A stretch of DNA of 64,000 bases. Source: Armigeres subalbatus. Lineage: Eukaryota > Arthropoda > Insecta > Diptera > Culicidae. The DNA lies in contig NC_085139.1 of NCBI RefSeq assembly GCF_024139115.2, forward strand, positions 104,633,935-104,697,934. Reading direction: 5' to 3'. Of this stretch, positions 22,476-34,222 are shown piece after piece (position 1 is the first letter of the stretch; every line of letters starts with the position of its first letter). The notes under the pieces are model-generated. The model had not been told where the DNA came from and made no database searches. It worked only from the letters and a program-made list of their open reading frames with translations. Both the position numbers and the translations under genes were made by a program.

Positions 22476-24602
22476 AAGGGAGAACATTTATAGTTATTTA
22501 ATGGTTATATCAGATCAAGGATTTAAGCACTAATGTCCATGGAACCAAGAATTGTTTCTACTCGAAAACATCCTAGGTCAGATCAAGAATTGAATTTGCA
22601 ATCTCCGGATTGGAAATCCTACGTCTTTGCTCGCAAGGCCAACTGGATAAATTAATATGAACTGAAATAAGTATTGTATAAATGGATAGAAATTAGTGTC
22701 GTTGAAATTATGTAAGCAAGGCTTCAGTGCAAACAAAAGAAGGCGGGAGTTAAGAAAGAAACCTTTGTGCTCATAAAGCAGACAACTTGCTTTACTATGT
22801 CTACAAACCGATGATTCCTTATTCGCTTCATTAATAAAATAAAACTTAATCTCGCAATAAGTTGTTGTTCTTCCTACAGGAAAGTACGAATAATTGCGTG
22901 GCCAACACGTGTCGTGCAGATTTAGCCAATGTGCTCCGCATATACAAATAAAGAGAAATCTGTCGATAGCTACCGCAGTCAGACCGGCACCATGCTTAGC
23001 TAACGTCGATGTTGATGATGATGAACAACACGAACCACCACCACAGACAGTACTTAGTGAAGCACACTTCACCATTCTGAACAATCTTCGCTCAGCTAGC
23101 TTCCGCACTCGCACTCCAGAATTCCGTGACAGAGCCTAATCCTATTACGGGTGCTTTGCTTTCGTATCGATCTTCTTCGCACGACGCCGCTTCAGGCATG
23201 GCACTAATCTAAGAATACACAATCCAGGCTCCACTCGTTTGCCGTCTGGTATTCTGGGCGACGACGACGCTAACTACCGAAAAGTCCATGACAGGCTGCA
23301 CAATTTGACACACGGATTGGGAAAACCGCGTGAACAGCGGAATCGGCGCTAATGATTCAATCGAATTTCAATGAAGATTTAGAGTTCCGATTCGGGACAT
23401 CATCAGATTATGTCCTGGTTGGAATTCCTCCCGAAGTGGAGCAGAATCGTGCTTGTCCTGTCAATCGTAATGAATGGCGAGTAAACATATTTTTTTTGCG
23501 GAAACTGTTTTCAAATTAATTCGTTTATATATGTCTTGTAACATATCAATCGACTAAAACGATTTGTAATTTTTCAAAGTAATTTCTAAAATTTCCGATA
23601 TGGAGCACAAAAAACAACTAAGTTATTTCTAATTACTGAGTAATTTCTTAGTATAATTATAAATGCAAGTTCAGTGGGAGCTAGTTGCATTGCCTGTCGA
23701 TCCAATATTTCGTCAAATCTGGAAGAACCTAATAATTAGGGTATATCGAAAAATTTCCCAACATTTCCTGTAATTTCCTCTGACCTATTATTACACGACA
23801 CTTTTTATTGGCACAATTCGACACGTGCTTCAAATATGTCACAGGAATAATGTAGGTCCTATTTTTCCATTCTTCTTTTCTTCCTGTTTGTTTTCGTACA
23901 TCTTTTTTCTCGGAATTATTGGACTACCCATGTCTGTCTGGTGTTGGGAAAATATATAAAGCAAATATTGCAGCTCTAGATTATGCTGACGGCCGACATA
24001 TCGACTACTAAGTGCCAGCCACACGTTCCATACCAGAAGCAAGAAAGGAAGGTACCACTCACAAACGTCAACTCGATGTCAATCCATCAGAGGAGAAACG
24101 GAATAGGTGGTTGAGGAGACCGTTCGAACATAGTGGAAAAACTGGAGTAAACATCGTGCCATGAGGAAAACTCGGTCGAAAAGAGACGAGCTATCACTAT
24201 TACTTTCAAGGGAATAAGCTAAGGACTTCTCGGCGACGGTGTACGATGATGGTTATGGAAGACATTATAGAAAGCAATAGGTGCTTTGCTTTGTGGGGGA
24301 AAAGAAATAGGTTGAGGAGAAAAATGCTTTTATACACTACTGAGAGGCCATGCATGAACTATGTTATATTTCGGAGAAATCAAACCCTCCTTTTGTAATA
24401 GTTTTTGTATGAACAGTTTTAGATTTTCTTTTGTGACGAAACGAAAACCTTTCCCTTAGGTATTTTATTAATATGACCACGTCGTTTATGGATGATTCCT
24501 AACCATCATCATTACCCATGTATATATTAGGATACGTCAAAACAAACTATCAAAAATTATGTCATTATTTCCCATCACTTATGAAAGTTCTTTTTATAAA
24601 AT
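22476..24602. other. Non-coding, single-copy-looking
   Basis: No recognised repeat ends or protein motif. About 22890-23470 is more GC-rich than its surroundings and has open frames on both strands with no family features. It could be a regulatory segment of the surrounding intron or an unknown old element; I cannot tell which. Confidence 0.4.
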
Positions 24603-24881
24603 TCTCTTCTTCTTCTTCTTCTTCATTGGCATTACATCCCCCTGGGGCATTGCAGCTTAGTGTTCATTTAGCACTTCCACAGTTATTAAAACTGCGAGAT
24701 TTCTAAGGCAAGTTACCATTTCTGCATTCGTATATCATGAGGTTAACACGATGATACTTTTATGCCCAGGGAAGTCGAGACAATTCCCAATCCGATAATT
24801 GTCTAGACCGGTACCGGGAATCGAACCCAGCCACCCTCAGCATAGTCTTTGCTTTGTAGCCACGCATCTAAGAAGAGCCCC
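24603..24881 (-). mobile_element. Feilai-like SINE (minus strand)
   Basis: Read on the minus strand: a tRNA-like head (GGGCTCTTCTTAGATGCGTG, then GGGTTCGATTCCCGG, the B box), a body with CGGATTGGGAATTGTCTCG, TGCCCAGG on the plus strand, AACTGTGGAAGTGC, and a tail of (AAG)n copies at 24603-24625. The same family lies at 26690-27378. The head has an A-box deletion; the B box is intact. Confidence 0.75.
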
Positions 24882-26072
24882 TTATAAAATTATCGTTGCT
24901 CTAAATATAAACTGTGGGTCATAAGACTGAAGTTTCTAATACGCATCAGATTTCATATTCAGAGCTACTTCTGAATAAAGTTCTTGGCAATTAGTCAAAT
25001 GACACGAAATTATATTTCCCATCATCGGTTACGGAATGTGACACGTATTCGACAGAAATTGAGTTTCATCTGCCAATATCAAACACTTTCCAAGAAATTG
25101 TTAAGCCGCTTCATTGCCATCATTAGCTTAGCCCTACCCTACGTGGAAAAATCGCTCATCAAGGATGAGGTCAGATGTGACACGATAATGGATCGCGTGG
25201 TTTTAATGGATTGTCGCCGACGTAGTCACCGCACCGCTGTCTGTAGAATGGTGCGGTGCTGAAAGCAGGATTACCCGCCTCCGCCAAGGGATGGGGATAT
25301 ATGCATTCGTCGTCTGCTGGGAGTATAGGCTATGTAAAATAAAACCGGGAAAGCTTTTTTGTATTTAGCTAATGGGTTCCCATTACTATACGTTGAATCA
25401 TTGATCAAAAGCTTTCGATATGATGCGACAGATGGAAATTTTTAGCTATGTGATGAAACATAGTACGATAAAAAAAAGTGTTCCTAGTGCACCAGAGACG
25501 GAACACATACAGGTAACAAATGCAACAAAAATGTAGAAAAGGGGTACATAACTATTTCATCAGTAAGTTGTTGCGTTCAGTTAAAATAAAAAATCCTCTC
25601 TAAACCATCTATTTCTCCATTGATTTAAGTTTGATTTAAGCAGATTTTTAGTGGCTGACTTAGATAGTACTTCAAATGTAATTTAAATATTTTACAGAAC
25701 GCTGCCTTACTGTGGGAGCACTACCTAGTAATCAACGGTTTTCTTAATAATAGGACTATAGTTGAGTTCATTATTTGAGTAGTTTGTATTCGATTAGCTC
25801 CTGATCAATAAATCGAGAAAATGGATGTTCAACAAATACCTGTCTATATAAACCGATTACAATCTCTGTGATTTTTGCGATATTTGGTAGAATGGTTTTT
25901 TTCTAAAAATAATTGGACAAGGGTTTTTTTATTTCGAAAAAAAATGTTTAAATAACAGAAGTTTTCAAAAAAAAAATCGTCTTTAAAAATAATCACAACT
26001 GTTAAACTACTGGTCCGATTTTCAATATTAAGTCATGAAATGAAAACTACTTTCAAGGAATAATATTCTCTA
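24882..26072. other. Non-coding, nothing recognised
   Basis: AT-rich with poly-A and poly-T tracts. The short open frame at 24984-25262 has no recognisable features. No terminal repeats were found. Confidence 0.4.
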
Positions 26073-26074
26073 TA

Positions 26075-26612
26075 GGGGAAGATGTCCCAAAACGCCCCCC
26101 CGATGCAAAACGCCTTTTGTGGTTTCCGTCATATTTACCGTCATTAAGATGGCCGTAACAAAACTAGATCTAAAATTATGTAGGTTAGGCGAAAAAAGTT
26201 TCAAAATAGTGTATGGGAAGGTCGGAAAAACCGAAAATGTCCACATTTTGAAGAAACATCTAACATTTTGGCGAGGCAAAACGCCCTAGTGGCGCTAACC
26301 TACAATGTACTTGCGTCTCCACGCACTATCCATACCAGAATGCTGATTCGCCGACGCATGGTACTTTGTTCCCTAGTAGTTGTCAGCTAAAAGGCGTTTT
26401 GCCTCATGAGTTTTCCGGCAACAGAATATCACCACTTTTTTGAAATGTGAATATTATCAATATGATTGAGATTTTTGACAATTTTTGAATGGCATCAACT
26501 AGCTATCTTGTTTAACTGTTGCATAATGTAAAAATACCCATGAATAGCGTTACAAATAAGACAATAAATCAGTGTTTGCTTAGCTAGGGCATTTTGCCCC
26601 CCCCCCTTCCCC
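26075..26612. mobile_element. MITE with TA duplication and C-rich ends
   Basis: Ends GGGGAAGATGTCCCAAAACG and the reverse complement of CAAAATGCCC...CTTCCCC are imperfect inverted partners, flanked by TA (26073-26074 and 26613-26614). The string GCAAAACGCC or its complement recurs at about 26103, 26275 and 26393. It is 538 bp and non-coding. Confidence 0.7.
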
Positions 26613-26689
26613 TAATCCCTTTGCATTTATATGGATAAATCACGAACATATGAAACGAACACCATAATGAGCAACCATGCGTCTCCATG

Positions 26690-27378
26690 GCCCTCCTTAG
26701 TCGTGTGGTAAGACGCGCGGCTACAAAGTAAGACCATGCTGAGGGTGGCGGGGTTTGATTCCCGGCGCCGTTCTAGACAATTTTCGGATTGGAAATTGTC
26801 CCGACTTCCCTGGGCATAAAAGTATCATCGTGTTAGCCTCATGATATCTTTTTCTTCTTACTTTTTCAGCATGGTCACACCCTCAGCACAGAGAAACAGA
26901 CGTCTCACTCAACACATGTTCCATCGTTCACCTTTTTAACGGTGGATTCAAAATTTTGTAGGTGGTCAATCGGCCACCGATGGCGCTTCCATCGGATTTG
27001 CTTGTGTTTGACGTTTGCACACTACCGCCATCTGGTTGCCGTTTGACCACACACACTGCATTTAGCACTGGGCGATAATGCTTCCGTGACGATGATTTTG
27101 ATTGCATTTTGTTCTAAGTGAAACGTCTGTTTCTCTGTGCCCTCAGCATGGTCTTGCTTTGTAGCCGCGCGTCTTACCACACGGCTAAGGAGGGGCCCTA
27201 CAAGCCTCATGATATACGAATGCAAAAATGGTAACTTGCCTTAGAAACCTCGCAGTTAATAACTGTGGAAGTGCTTAATGAACACTAAGCTGCGAGACGG
27301 CTCTGTCCCAGTGTGGGGATGTAATGCCAATAAGAAGAAGAATAAGAAGAAAAAGAAGAAGAAGAAGAAGAAGAAGCG
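26690..27378 (+). mobile_element. Rearranged Feilai-like SINE with inverted head
   Basis: 26690-26850 is a plus-strand SINE head and body (CCTCCTTAGTCGTGTGGTAA, GGTTTGATTCCCGG, then CTCATGATAT). 27205-27378 is the 3' half of a plus-strand copy (CCTCATGATATACGAATG through GGGATGTAATGCCAAT and an (AAG)n tail at about 27335-27375). Between them, 27140-27200 is a head in the opposite orientation (GTCTTACCACACGGCTAAGG on the plus strand), next to a MITE at 26887-27139. The simplest reading is a SINE inserted in, or recombined with, another in inverse orientation. Confidence 0.7.
26887..27139. mobile_element. MITE with 7-bp target duplication
   Basis: Inverted ends CACAGAGAAACAGACGTCTC and (reverse complement of the right end) CACAGAGAAACAGACGTTTC. 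CCCTCAG flanks both sides (26880-26886 and 27140-27146). The CAGAG-like start and 7-8 bp duplication suggest a hAT-like source. It is inserted in the inverted SINE head. Internal TTTGACGTTTGCACACTA resembles a stretch at about 17265. Confidence 0.75.
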
Positions 27379-27627
27379 TCTCCACTCTTCATGCTCATGC
27401 ACGAGGAAGTGTAGGTACTGAAGTGTCGGACTCGATCAGTGAAGGTAAACGAAGGCCCCGCCCATCGTTTCCCCCAGGAACTGCCTCCCAGCATTACTTC
27501 TGGGGGATATGCAGTACTTATTGTACTCGCTCATTCACGCTCAGGCAGGTACTCATTCAGTATGAGGCTTACAACTTGGGTGCTCTCTCTAACACACCTT
27601 CTGAAACACACTGACACTCTCCTGACT
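27379..27627. other. Unassigned spacer
   Basis: Sequence between the SINE tail and the 3' end of the CR1-like LINE. No gene motif. Confidence 0.4.
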
Positions 27628-27798
27628 GATTTATTTATTTATTTATTTATCCATCAACAGGCTTAAAATAGCCCCAATGATGTTGGTAATAATATAAAAC
27701 AAAAACAGAGATACAAATCAGGTCGGCAAATAGAAGTAAAACAAAATAAAAATAGAACAAAAAATAACAAACAATAATCTACATTCATCTTCACAGTA

Positions 27799-30660
27799 TT
27801 ACGGACACCTGTTAGAAAAGAATGACGAAAACTTATGACGAAGCATATCACGTGTACTGTTGAAGTCGAACAACGGTGCCACTCTATTAAAGATCCGTTG
27901 TAAGCCACTAACTCCTCCTTGCAGGCCATAATTGGTACGTCGTAGAGGCAACCGAAGCATTACACTGTTGCGAAGCGTGCGTTGTTGAACGTTAATATTG
28001 ATTCGCTCCAAGATGGCTTCACAATCGATTCGACCTTGAAGCGTATCAGCAATCGTCATTGCTCTTGCTGTATCTCTTCTGGTGCGGAGCAGCTCAAGAT
28101 CTATTAAACGACATCTGCTCTCGTAGCTCGGCAACTGGAACGGATTCCTCCAAGGAAGCTTTCGAAGCGCAAAACGAAGGAAGCGGCGCTGGACGGATTC
28201 TACTCTATCAGAGCCATTGTTGTAGGCCGGGCTCCAGACTGCTGCACAATATTCCAGTGTGGAGCGAACGAGGGCACAATACAGAGACTTCAGACAATAT
28301 ATATCGGTAAAATTTTTCGCTGTTCTGAAAATAAATCCCAGCGTCTTTGAAGCTTTCTCGACGATATACGAGACATGCTGCTTGAATGTTAATTGCGAGT
28401 CTAAAATAACTCCCAGATCCTTCACTTGATTTACGCGCCCGATTGTCGTACCGTGCAGGTTGTAGGCGAATGTGATCGGTTGCCTCTTTCGCGAAAAGGT
28501 GATAACGGAACACTTGGTAGGATTCAGTGTCAAGCGGTTTAGCAGGCACCAACTGGCGAAGAGATCTAGTTGCTCTTGCAGATAGTAGCAGTCGGCGATT
28601 GATTGGATCAAAAGGAAGATTTTTAGGTCGTCAGCGTACGATAACCGGGGGCTCTTTATGATCAAATGCGCATCGTTGAAGTAGAGTAGAAAAATCAGTG
28701 GACCTAGATGACTTCCTTGTGGTATACCGGATGTTGCAAAGAAGCAATCAGATCTGAAGTCTCCAATCGCTACCATCAGTTGTCGGTCTGACAAATACGA
28801 TCTAAACCAGCGAAGAAGGTTGCCGCAAATACCGAATCTATCAAGTTTTGCTATCACGATGACATGGTCAATCTTATCAAATGCGGCGGATAGGTCGGTG
28901 TAAATGACATCTGTCTGAGCCCGTTCAATCATGCTATCGGTGATAAACGATGTCAGGCACAAAAGGTTGGTGGTCGTTGAACGTCCAGCAGTAAAACCGT
29001 GCTGATCTGAGCAGAGGTGTTGTTTGCAATGCGAGAGCAACGGTTCCATGATAATCAGCTCGAAGAGTTTCGACAACGCACTCAGCGAAGATATGCCTCG
29101 GTAATTGTTAACGTCACGCTTACTGCCTTTTTTGAGTACAGGAAACATGTGGGCGTGTTTCTAGCAGGATGGAAATTCGCCGCTGGATAAAGACGAACGA
29201 AATAAGCGCTGAAGCGGTACTAATAAGCAGGAGATATGTTTCTTCAAGAACGATGCTGGAATCCCATCTGGACCGAGACTGTTCGATGATTTCAGTTGAG
29301 ACGCAGCCCTGGAAATTGCATCCGCGTCCACATCGAATGTACCAAGCGTTTGTCCAACCAATGGCTCATTACTAGCAGCGAGGGTGGCTTGATTATCACT
29401 TACAGCTTCATTGCTAAATACGCTAGAGAATTTCTCTGCGAAAAGACGACACGTTTCTTGGGTGGAAGTGGCTATTTCGTCATCCAGGTGCATCGAGGAT
29501 GGAAACCCAGACTCCTTTCGCTGTTCATTGACATATTTCCAAAAACGTTTTAGATGAGAGCGTAGCCTACGCTGAATATCTTGCTCGTATTGGAAAAAAC
29601 ATCTTTGATTGGCTCGCTTGTACTCATAATTGAGCCTGACGTAATGATTTCTAAGCGGTACTGTACGGTGCCTTGTAAACTTACGCAGAGCAGCTCGTTT
29701 AGTTGATTTCAGTTTGCGTAATGAAGTCGTTTGCCAGGGACAGTCGGTTTTCCTGTCTCGCACAGTCTTTGGAACATGTCGATCAATAACGTAAGTTAAA
29801 ATATTTGAGAAAATTCGCGCCGCAGTTTCGACGTCCTCTTGTTCCAGAATACTCTCCCAATCTAATGAAGACAATAACTCGTCGATACTTCGATTATCGG
29901 CTCTTGAGAAATTGTATGAAACAGTTACATCTGAAGCATTGAAATCATGCGCCGCATTATGAGCGATCGTCACAAGCAATGGCGGGTGATGAGCAACCGA
30001 TTTTACCAGAGGGGCAGGAGCCTGAACTACGGACGGAGCAAGATCATGATCACTGGCAAAACATAGGTCCAAAATACGGTTGTTTTCATTGACGACAGAA
30101 TTCATTTGTAATAATGTGGCGGAACTGTAGCTGTCGAGTAGAGTCTCCGCACCAGCATGGAAAGTGCTATGTTCAGTGTCCGGGAATAAAAAACCGGCAG
30201 GCGAAGATTTCCAAGAGATTTGCGGCAAATTGAAGTCCCCTAGCACGATAATTTCGTCGATTGTGCTGGCCGTTTCGATAATTGTGAAAATTGATTGACA
30301 ATGAGCATTAACGTACTCAACGTCCCTGGTTCTATCAGGAGGAATGTACAGCGCGCACAGAAAAAGATTACGGTCACCAAGCTGGATTGTTATCCAGATC
30401 TGCTCGAGACTTGCCCATGCGGTTTTCGCAACGATTCGTGCATTCAAGCCGGTTTTCGCAGGGCCGGGATGTCTGTTGGTCGGTGGCGGGAAATGCTCGA
30501 CTGTGCTGAGAGGATAGGGGACTTCCGAAATACTTGAGGCAAGTGTGCATCCCGGTGCTCCAACGAAGACATGGATATTATTCACTCGATCATATTTGCT
30601 TCCTCTACCGTCGGGAATTCCAGCGGGTCGTGAATGGCTGGTGATGATTTTGGTCGCCAA
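27799..30660 (-). pseudogene. CR1-type LINE ORF2 (endonuclease-RT), one in-frame stop
   Basis: One continuous frame broken only by a TAG at 29161-29163, where the two open parts join in frame (GEFPSC, stop, KHAHMFPV). The upstream part holds the C-terminal half of an APE-type endonuclease (IIVLGDFNLPQISW, VAHHPPLLVTI). The N-terminal catalytic part, with the expected Asn and Glu motifs, is missing, replaced by unrelated residues. The downstream part holds RT: DVNNYRGISSLSA, DQHGFTAGRST, DLSAAFDKIDH, GIPQGSHLGPLIF, SYADDLKIF (YADD box), LNPTKCSVITF. It would nick target DNA and reverse-transcribe element RNA if whole. Confidence 0.8.
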
Positions 30661-31436
30661 AAATTCGCCGATGAACTGTCACCAGAGAATTCCCTAAACA
30701 GAATTCCTTTTGGCCAGGTAGATGTGGAGAGCGCTCTTGGTTTCAGTTCAACATTCATACCTACTTTGAATGAGACGAAGGATAATGTACTAACGTCTCT
30801 ACCTTTTGCTACCAGCCTTGTAACTTGAACGTCATCCGCATCTAAGCGTTTTTTGGCAAGGGCGGCTACTTGCTCCACCGAGACGTCAGGTGCGATTCTC
30901 GACAGATACAGATAAAATTTCGGTTGATTTTTAGGGACTGTTCTGATTTCCAAAGACGGAGATACGGAGCTACCGGATCCTTGAAGAAGTGTAGGTCTGG
31001 AAACCGAGGGTGTGTTATTATTTACACTAAGAAGCCGTCGTTTCTTGGAGAAACGCCGTTCAACTCCGATTCTCTGGGAAGCCATAGGAGTAAGTGAGTT
31101 CGAGTTGATCAAGGTAGCAAAATTATTCCGAATCTCTGATTTTAGCTCGTTGAGAATTTCGGTTTTGAGATTTTCCAGAATATCTCCATGCGAATTCAAC
31201 GCTTGCTGTTGACCCGCGTCATGAGCGGCTTTGACGGTATTACGAAATCGTGTGTCCTTCATCAGTGTGGTACATGATGGACAGAACCAAAATACCTGAT
31301 GATTTTTCATTACATGCTCAAAGGCGTCAGAAGACATGCCGGTGCAACTAGGATGGAATGTAGCGGTGCAAAATCCTCGACATTTCACGTGGCTCTCTGA
31401 TGCATCACCAGTGCAGGAATGACAAATAACGGACAT
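30582..31436 (-). CDS. CR1-type LINE ORF1 protein (PHD-like finger)
   Basis: About 285 residues when started at the internal Met MSVICHSC (31436). I prefer this start because the cysteine-rich domain begins at once; the open frame extends 45 residues further upstream with no domain. The N-terminus is a PHD/ESSS-type zinc finger (CHSC, CRGFC, FHPSC, WFCPSC). A short helical stretch (LENLKTEILNELKSEI), a low-complexity linker, and a C-terminal domain (KFYLYLSRIAPDVSVEQV, with LDADDVQVTRLVAKG) resembling the RRM-like or esterase-less ORF1 part follow. It would bind element RNA. It ends within the start of ORF2 (about 78-bp overlap). The frame is intact. Confidence 0.75.
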   Translation of the reverse strand: MSVICHSCTGDASESHVKCRGFCTATFHPSCTGMSSDAFEHVMKNHQVFWFCPSCTTLMKDTRFRNTVKAAHDAGQQQALNSHGDILENLKTEILNELKSEIRNNFATLINSNSLTPMASQRIGVERRFSKKRRLLSVNNNTPSVSRPTLLQGSGSSVSPSLEIRTVPKNQPKFYLYLSRIAPDVSVEQVAALAKKRLDADDVQVTRLVAKGRDVSTLSFVSFKVGMNVELKPRALSTSTWPKGILFREFSGDSSSANFWRPKSSPAIHDPLEFPTVEEANMIE

Positions 31437-31932
31437 TTTATGACTTTTCGATGTATCGCGACACCAGACAACTTTATATCGAAAAACCGGTAAGAGTATG
31501 CTTCTCCGATTTGTTATTATTTCTTGTTCGGTAGCCGAAAAAGTCGCCGCTAGGAGACACAACACAGCCAAAATTTAACCACTGTTTTGCGAGCGATTCA
31601 AAATATAGCGATAATGGTTTGTTTCACTTTCACATTCAACTTTCAAGTTCACTTAATGCGCATCCAATATAAAATTCACAACACTAAATACTTCGAGTGA
31701 ATAGCGACAAACTGACACAAAAAGGTAAAATAACTACAACAATTTACTACTAAATAAACGATAAAAATACGATGGGGACTGATTTTGGATGTTCGTACTC
31801 GGACGATAATCGGCGAATTCTTACCTAAATGTTAACAGTCTTACCTAAATGCTCACCACTAACATACTATATTTTTTAAATCTTTTGTTTATCTGGAAAG
31901 CACATTAGTCATGAAGCGTTACGGAGCCGAAA

Positions 31933-32151
31933 TCAAGTTTTCAAGAAATTTAAGTTTCCTTCAGAGAGCCCTACTCTGAAAAGATGTGCATTTAAAGTGT
32001 AGTGATTGGACATTAGACGACACATGGTTCGAATGAAGTCTCGTCCCATATTCAATTTTTTGAACCATGGACGCTTCGACACCTGCGGGCGAATTGAATA
32101 CAGCCATCTACCCAACTCCCCATATGTCAATTTCGGTTGCCAGCTGTGCAA
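31933..32151 (-). pseudogene. LOA-type ORF2 C-terminal fragment
   Basis: 72 residues with LTYGELGRWLYSIRPQVSKR and MCRLMSNHYTLNAHLFR, the segment before the terminal zinc knuckle of LOA-like ORF2. It ends before the cysteines, so the knuckle is missing or out of frame. Confidence 0.6.
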
Positions 32152-32279
32152 GGTTTCCTGACGAACTAATGTGAAAAATTCATCGAAGGTGATTTACCGA
32201 TCGTAAATATCACCTTCCATAGCGCCCACCTAAGCGCCTAACAAAGAGTCCGCTTTCTCACTTCCCGGGATCGAGCAAT

Positions 32280-32480
32280 GAAAAGGGACCCAAGCAATGG
32301 TGATTGTGAATGAGCGTTTTGATAAAGCACTCAAAGCTTTCCTTATCCTATTCAGAAGATACGCCGAACAGCCTCCAAGGAACTTAGACTGTCGGTGAAG
32401 ATGAAGAAATGGTCAGGAGGTAGGTATGCGATTTGCTCGAGGGAATAGTGATAGCTGCTAGCCCAGCAGAATACACGGTA
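32280..32480 (-). pseudogene. RNase H fragment of the LOA-type element
   Basis: On the minus strand, the frame through about 32440-32360 reads LPPDHFFIFTDSLSSLEAVRR, the segment with the RNase H catalytic Asp (TDSLSS) in LOA and I-clade elements. The surrounding frames are broken. Confidence 0.6.
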
Positions 32481-33220
32481 CTTGGCTCTTTGAGCTTAAA
32501 TGTAGGCGCTATGGAAAACGTTTAAAAAACACCGAAACCAGTGGAGTCATTCATTTTGACCCGTCTGTTAAAAAGCTTCTTTGCTCACTAGCGTACCCGT
32601 ATTTACGAGGTATGACCTCCACACGAAGGAAGTCTGGTAAGCGGTATTCCATAAACCTCCTGCTTTATGGACAGATCAAAAGTACCAGACGAACTGTTAG
32701 AGTCTAAGAAGTTAACACGATTTTTGTCTACAGAAAAAGGGCTTACCTCCAGCGTTATGTACCAGTAGTAAATACCCATGAATCGAAATTGAGAGTTTTT
32801 TTTTTCGAGCAGCTTCTCGAAGTTGTCAATGAGCAATGGATTGAGAACCTCACAGCGAATGAGGAACCGAAGTGATAATTCTGCGCAACGATCTATCAGA
32901 AGGCAGTACTCCGCGAGTACTTTCAGGCGATACGGAGACAGCGGTACTGAATCCATTGAAGCTTCAGCATGTGTGTTTTAGCCGCGGACTGGAAGCAAAA
33001 ACTATCGTATTCGAGGACCGACAAAATGGTTGTACGATACAACGTCATAAGATCTTAGGGATGCGCTCTTCACCATATTCCGGTTATTCTTCATGCTATC
33101 AAGTTGATCCATTTCTGGCATTTTTGTGTCAGATACACAATGTGCTTCCCAAAGGTGCATTTCGAGTCGAACCAGACCCGAGATATTAAGAAGACATACT
33201 ATGAGTGATTGCCTTACCCA

Positions 33221-34222
33221 TCAGTTGGAGCGGGGGCTTTGCCGGCTTTGAAAAGACAAAGCCCAAGTAGACAAATTTTCCAGAGTATCTTGCAACGGTC
33301 CTTGCAGATCAACTGCGGTTAGCCCCGAAACGGATACAACACAATCATCTGCAAGCTGTCTTAACGAGCAATTTGGCATGAGACATTCATCAATGTCTCT
33401 GACGTAAAAATTGTAAAGAAGGGGACTTAAACATGAGCCCTGAGGGAGACCCATGTAGCTAATTCGTGAAGTTGCCGAGTCACCATGAGAAAAACTCATA
33501 CGCTTCGCTAACAACAAATTGTACAAATAGTTCACACAGAAAGTTCACACTCGTGGAGTTTGTCGTCTACGACATCGACGCAAACTGAATCAAAAGCCCC
33601 CTTAATGTCCAAAAACACTGAGCCCATTTGCTCTTTTTTAGCGAAGGTAAGCTGAATTTCTGAAGAAAGCAACGCAAGACAGTCGTTCATTCCCTTACCC
33701 CCGCGGAAACCAAATTGTGTATCTGACAACAAACCATTCGATTCAATCCATTCGTCTAACCGAAAAAGAATCATCTTCTCCAACAGCTTCCGAAGACAGG
33801 ACAACATCGCGATGGGGCGATACGAATTATAATCCGGCGCGGGTTTTCCGGGCTTCTGGATGGCTATCACCCTCACTTGCCTCCAATCATCCGGAACAAC
33901 CTTGCACTCCAGAAACTGATTGAACAAGTTCAATAAGCGCCTCTTCGCGACGTCTGGGAGGTTTTTGAGCAAATTGAACCTTATCCATCCCTGGAGCAGA
34001 ATTGTTACATGAAAAGAAGGCAAGCGAGAATTCAATCATCGAAAAGGGGCAATCCATATCATCCCTCTCCGCAAAAGTATCACGTGACTCTTGCTTTACC
34101 GGCACCGAATCCGGACAAACTTTCTTTGCGAAGTCGAGTTTCCTCCGCGATGAACTCACACGGTCTTCGTTTACGGACGACGCGTTGCGCATTCTTCTCC
34201 CGACGGTCCACAGAGTTTTCAT
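33221..34222 (-). pseudogene. LOA-type reverse transcriptase, broken
   Basis: Three overlapping frames on the minus strand. They show APGMDKVQFA, then DVAKRRLLNLFNQFLE, WRQVRVIAIQKPGKPAPDYN, SYRPIAMLSCLRKLLEKM, TQFGFRGGKGMNDCL, VFLDIKGAFDSVC (first catalytic Asp), YMGLPQGSCLSPLLYNFY and LRQLADDCVVSVSG (ADD box). The frame changes at about 33535 and about 33900-34000 are disabling. Residues match LOA/R1-type RT better than RTE or CR1. Confidence 0.75.

Larger units (their letters stand above)
27628..31860 (-). mobile_element. CR1-type (T1/Q-like) non-LTR retrotransposon
   Basis: Minus-strand LINE with ORF1 (PHD-like finger), ORF2 (endonuclease, RT) and a 3' end in tandem TAAA repeats (ATAAATAAATAAATAAAT at about 27630-27650), as CR1-group elements end in short tandem repeats rather than poly-A. 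Sequence continuing upstream of ORF1 to about 31860 has 5' UTR character. Domain layout and the RT signature (GIPQGSHLGPLIF, SYADDLKIF) fit mosquito T1/Q families. One in-frame stop and a 5' endonuclease deletion disable ORF2. No target duplication could be placed. Confidence 0.8.

Noticed and set aside
22578..23139. Possible host gene (178- and 81-codon frames)
   Set aside because: The frames are antisense to each other, with no domain, no codon signature and no splice sites consistent with either.
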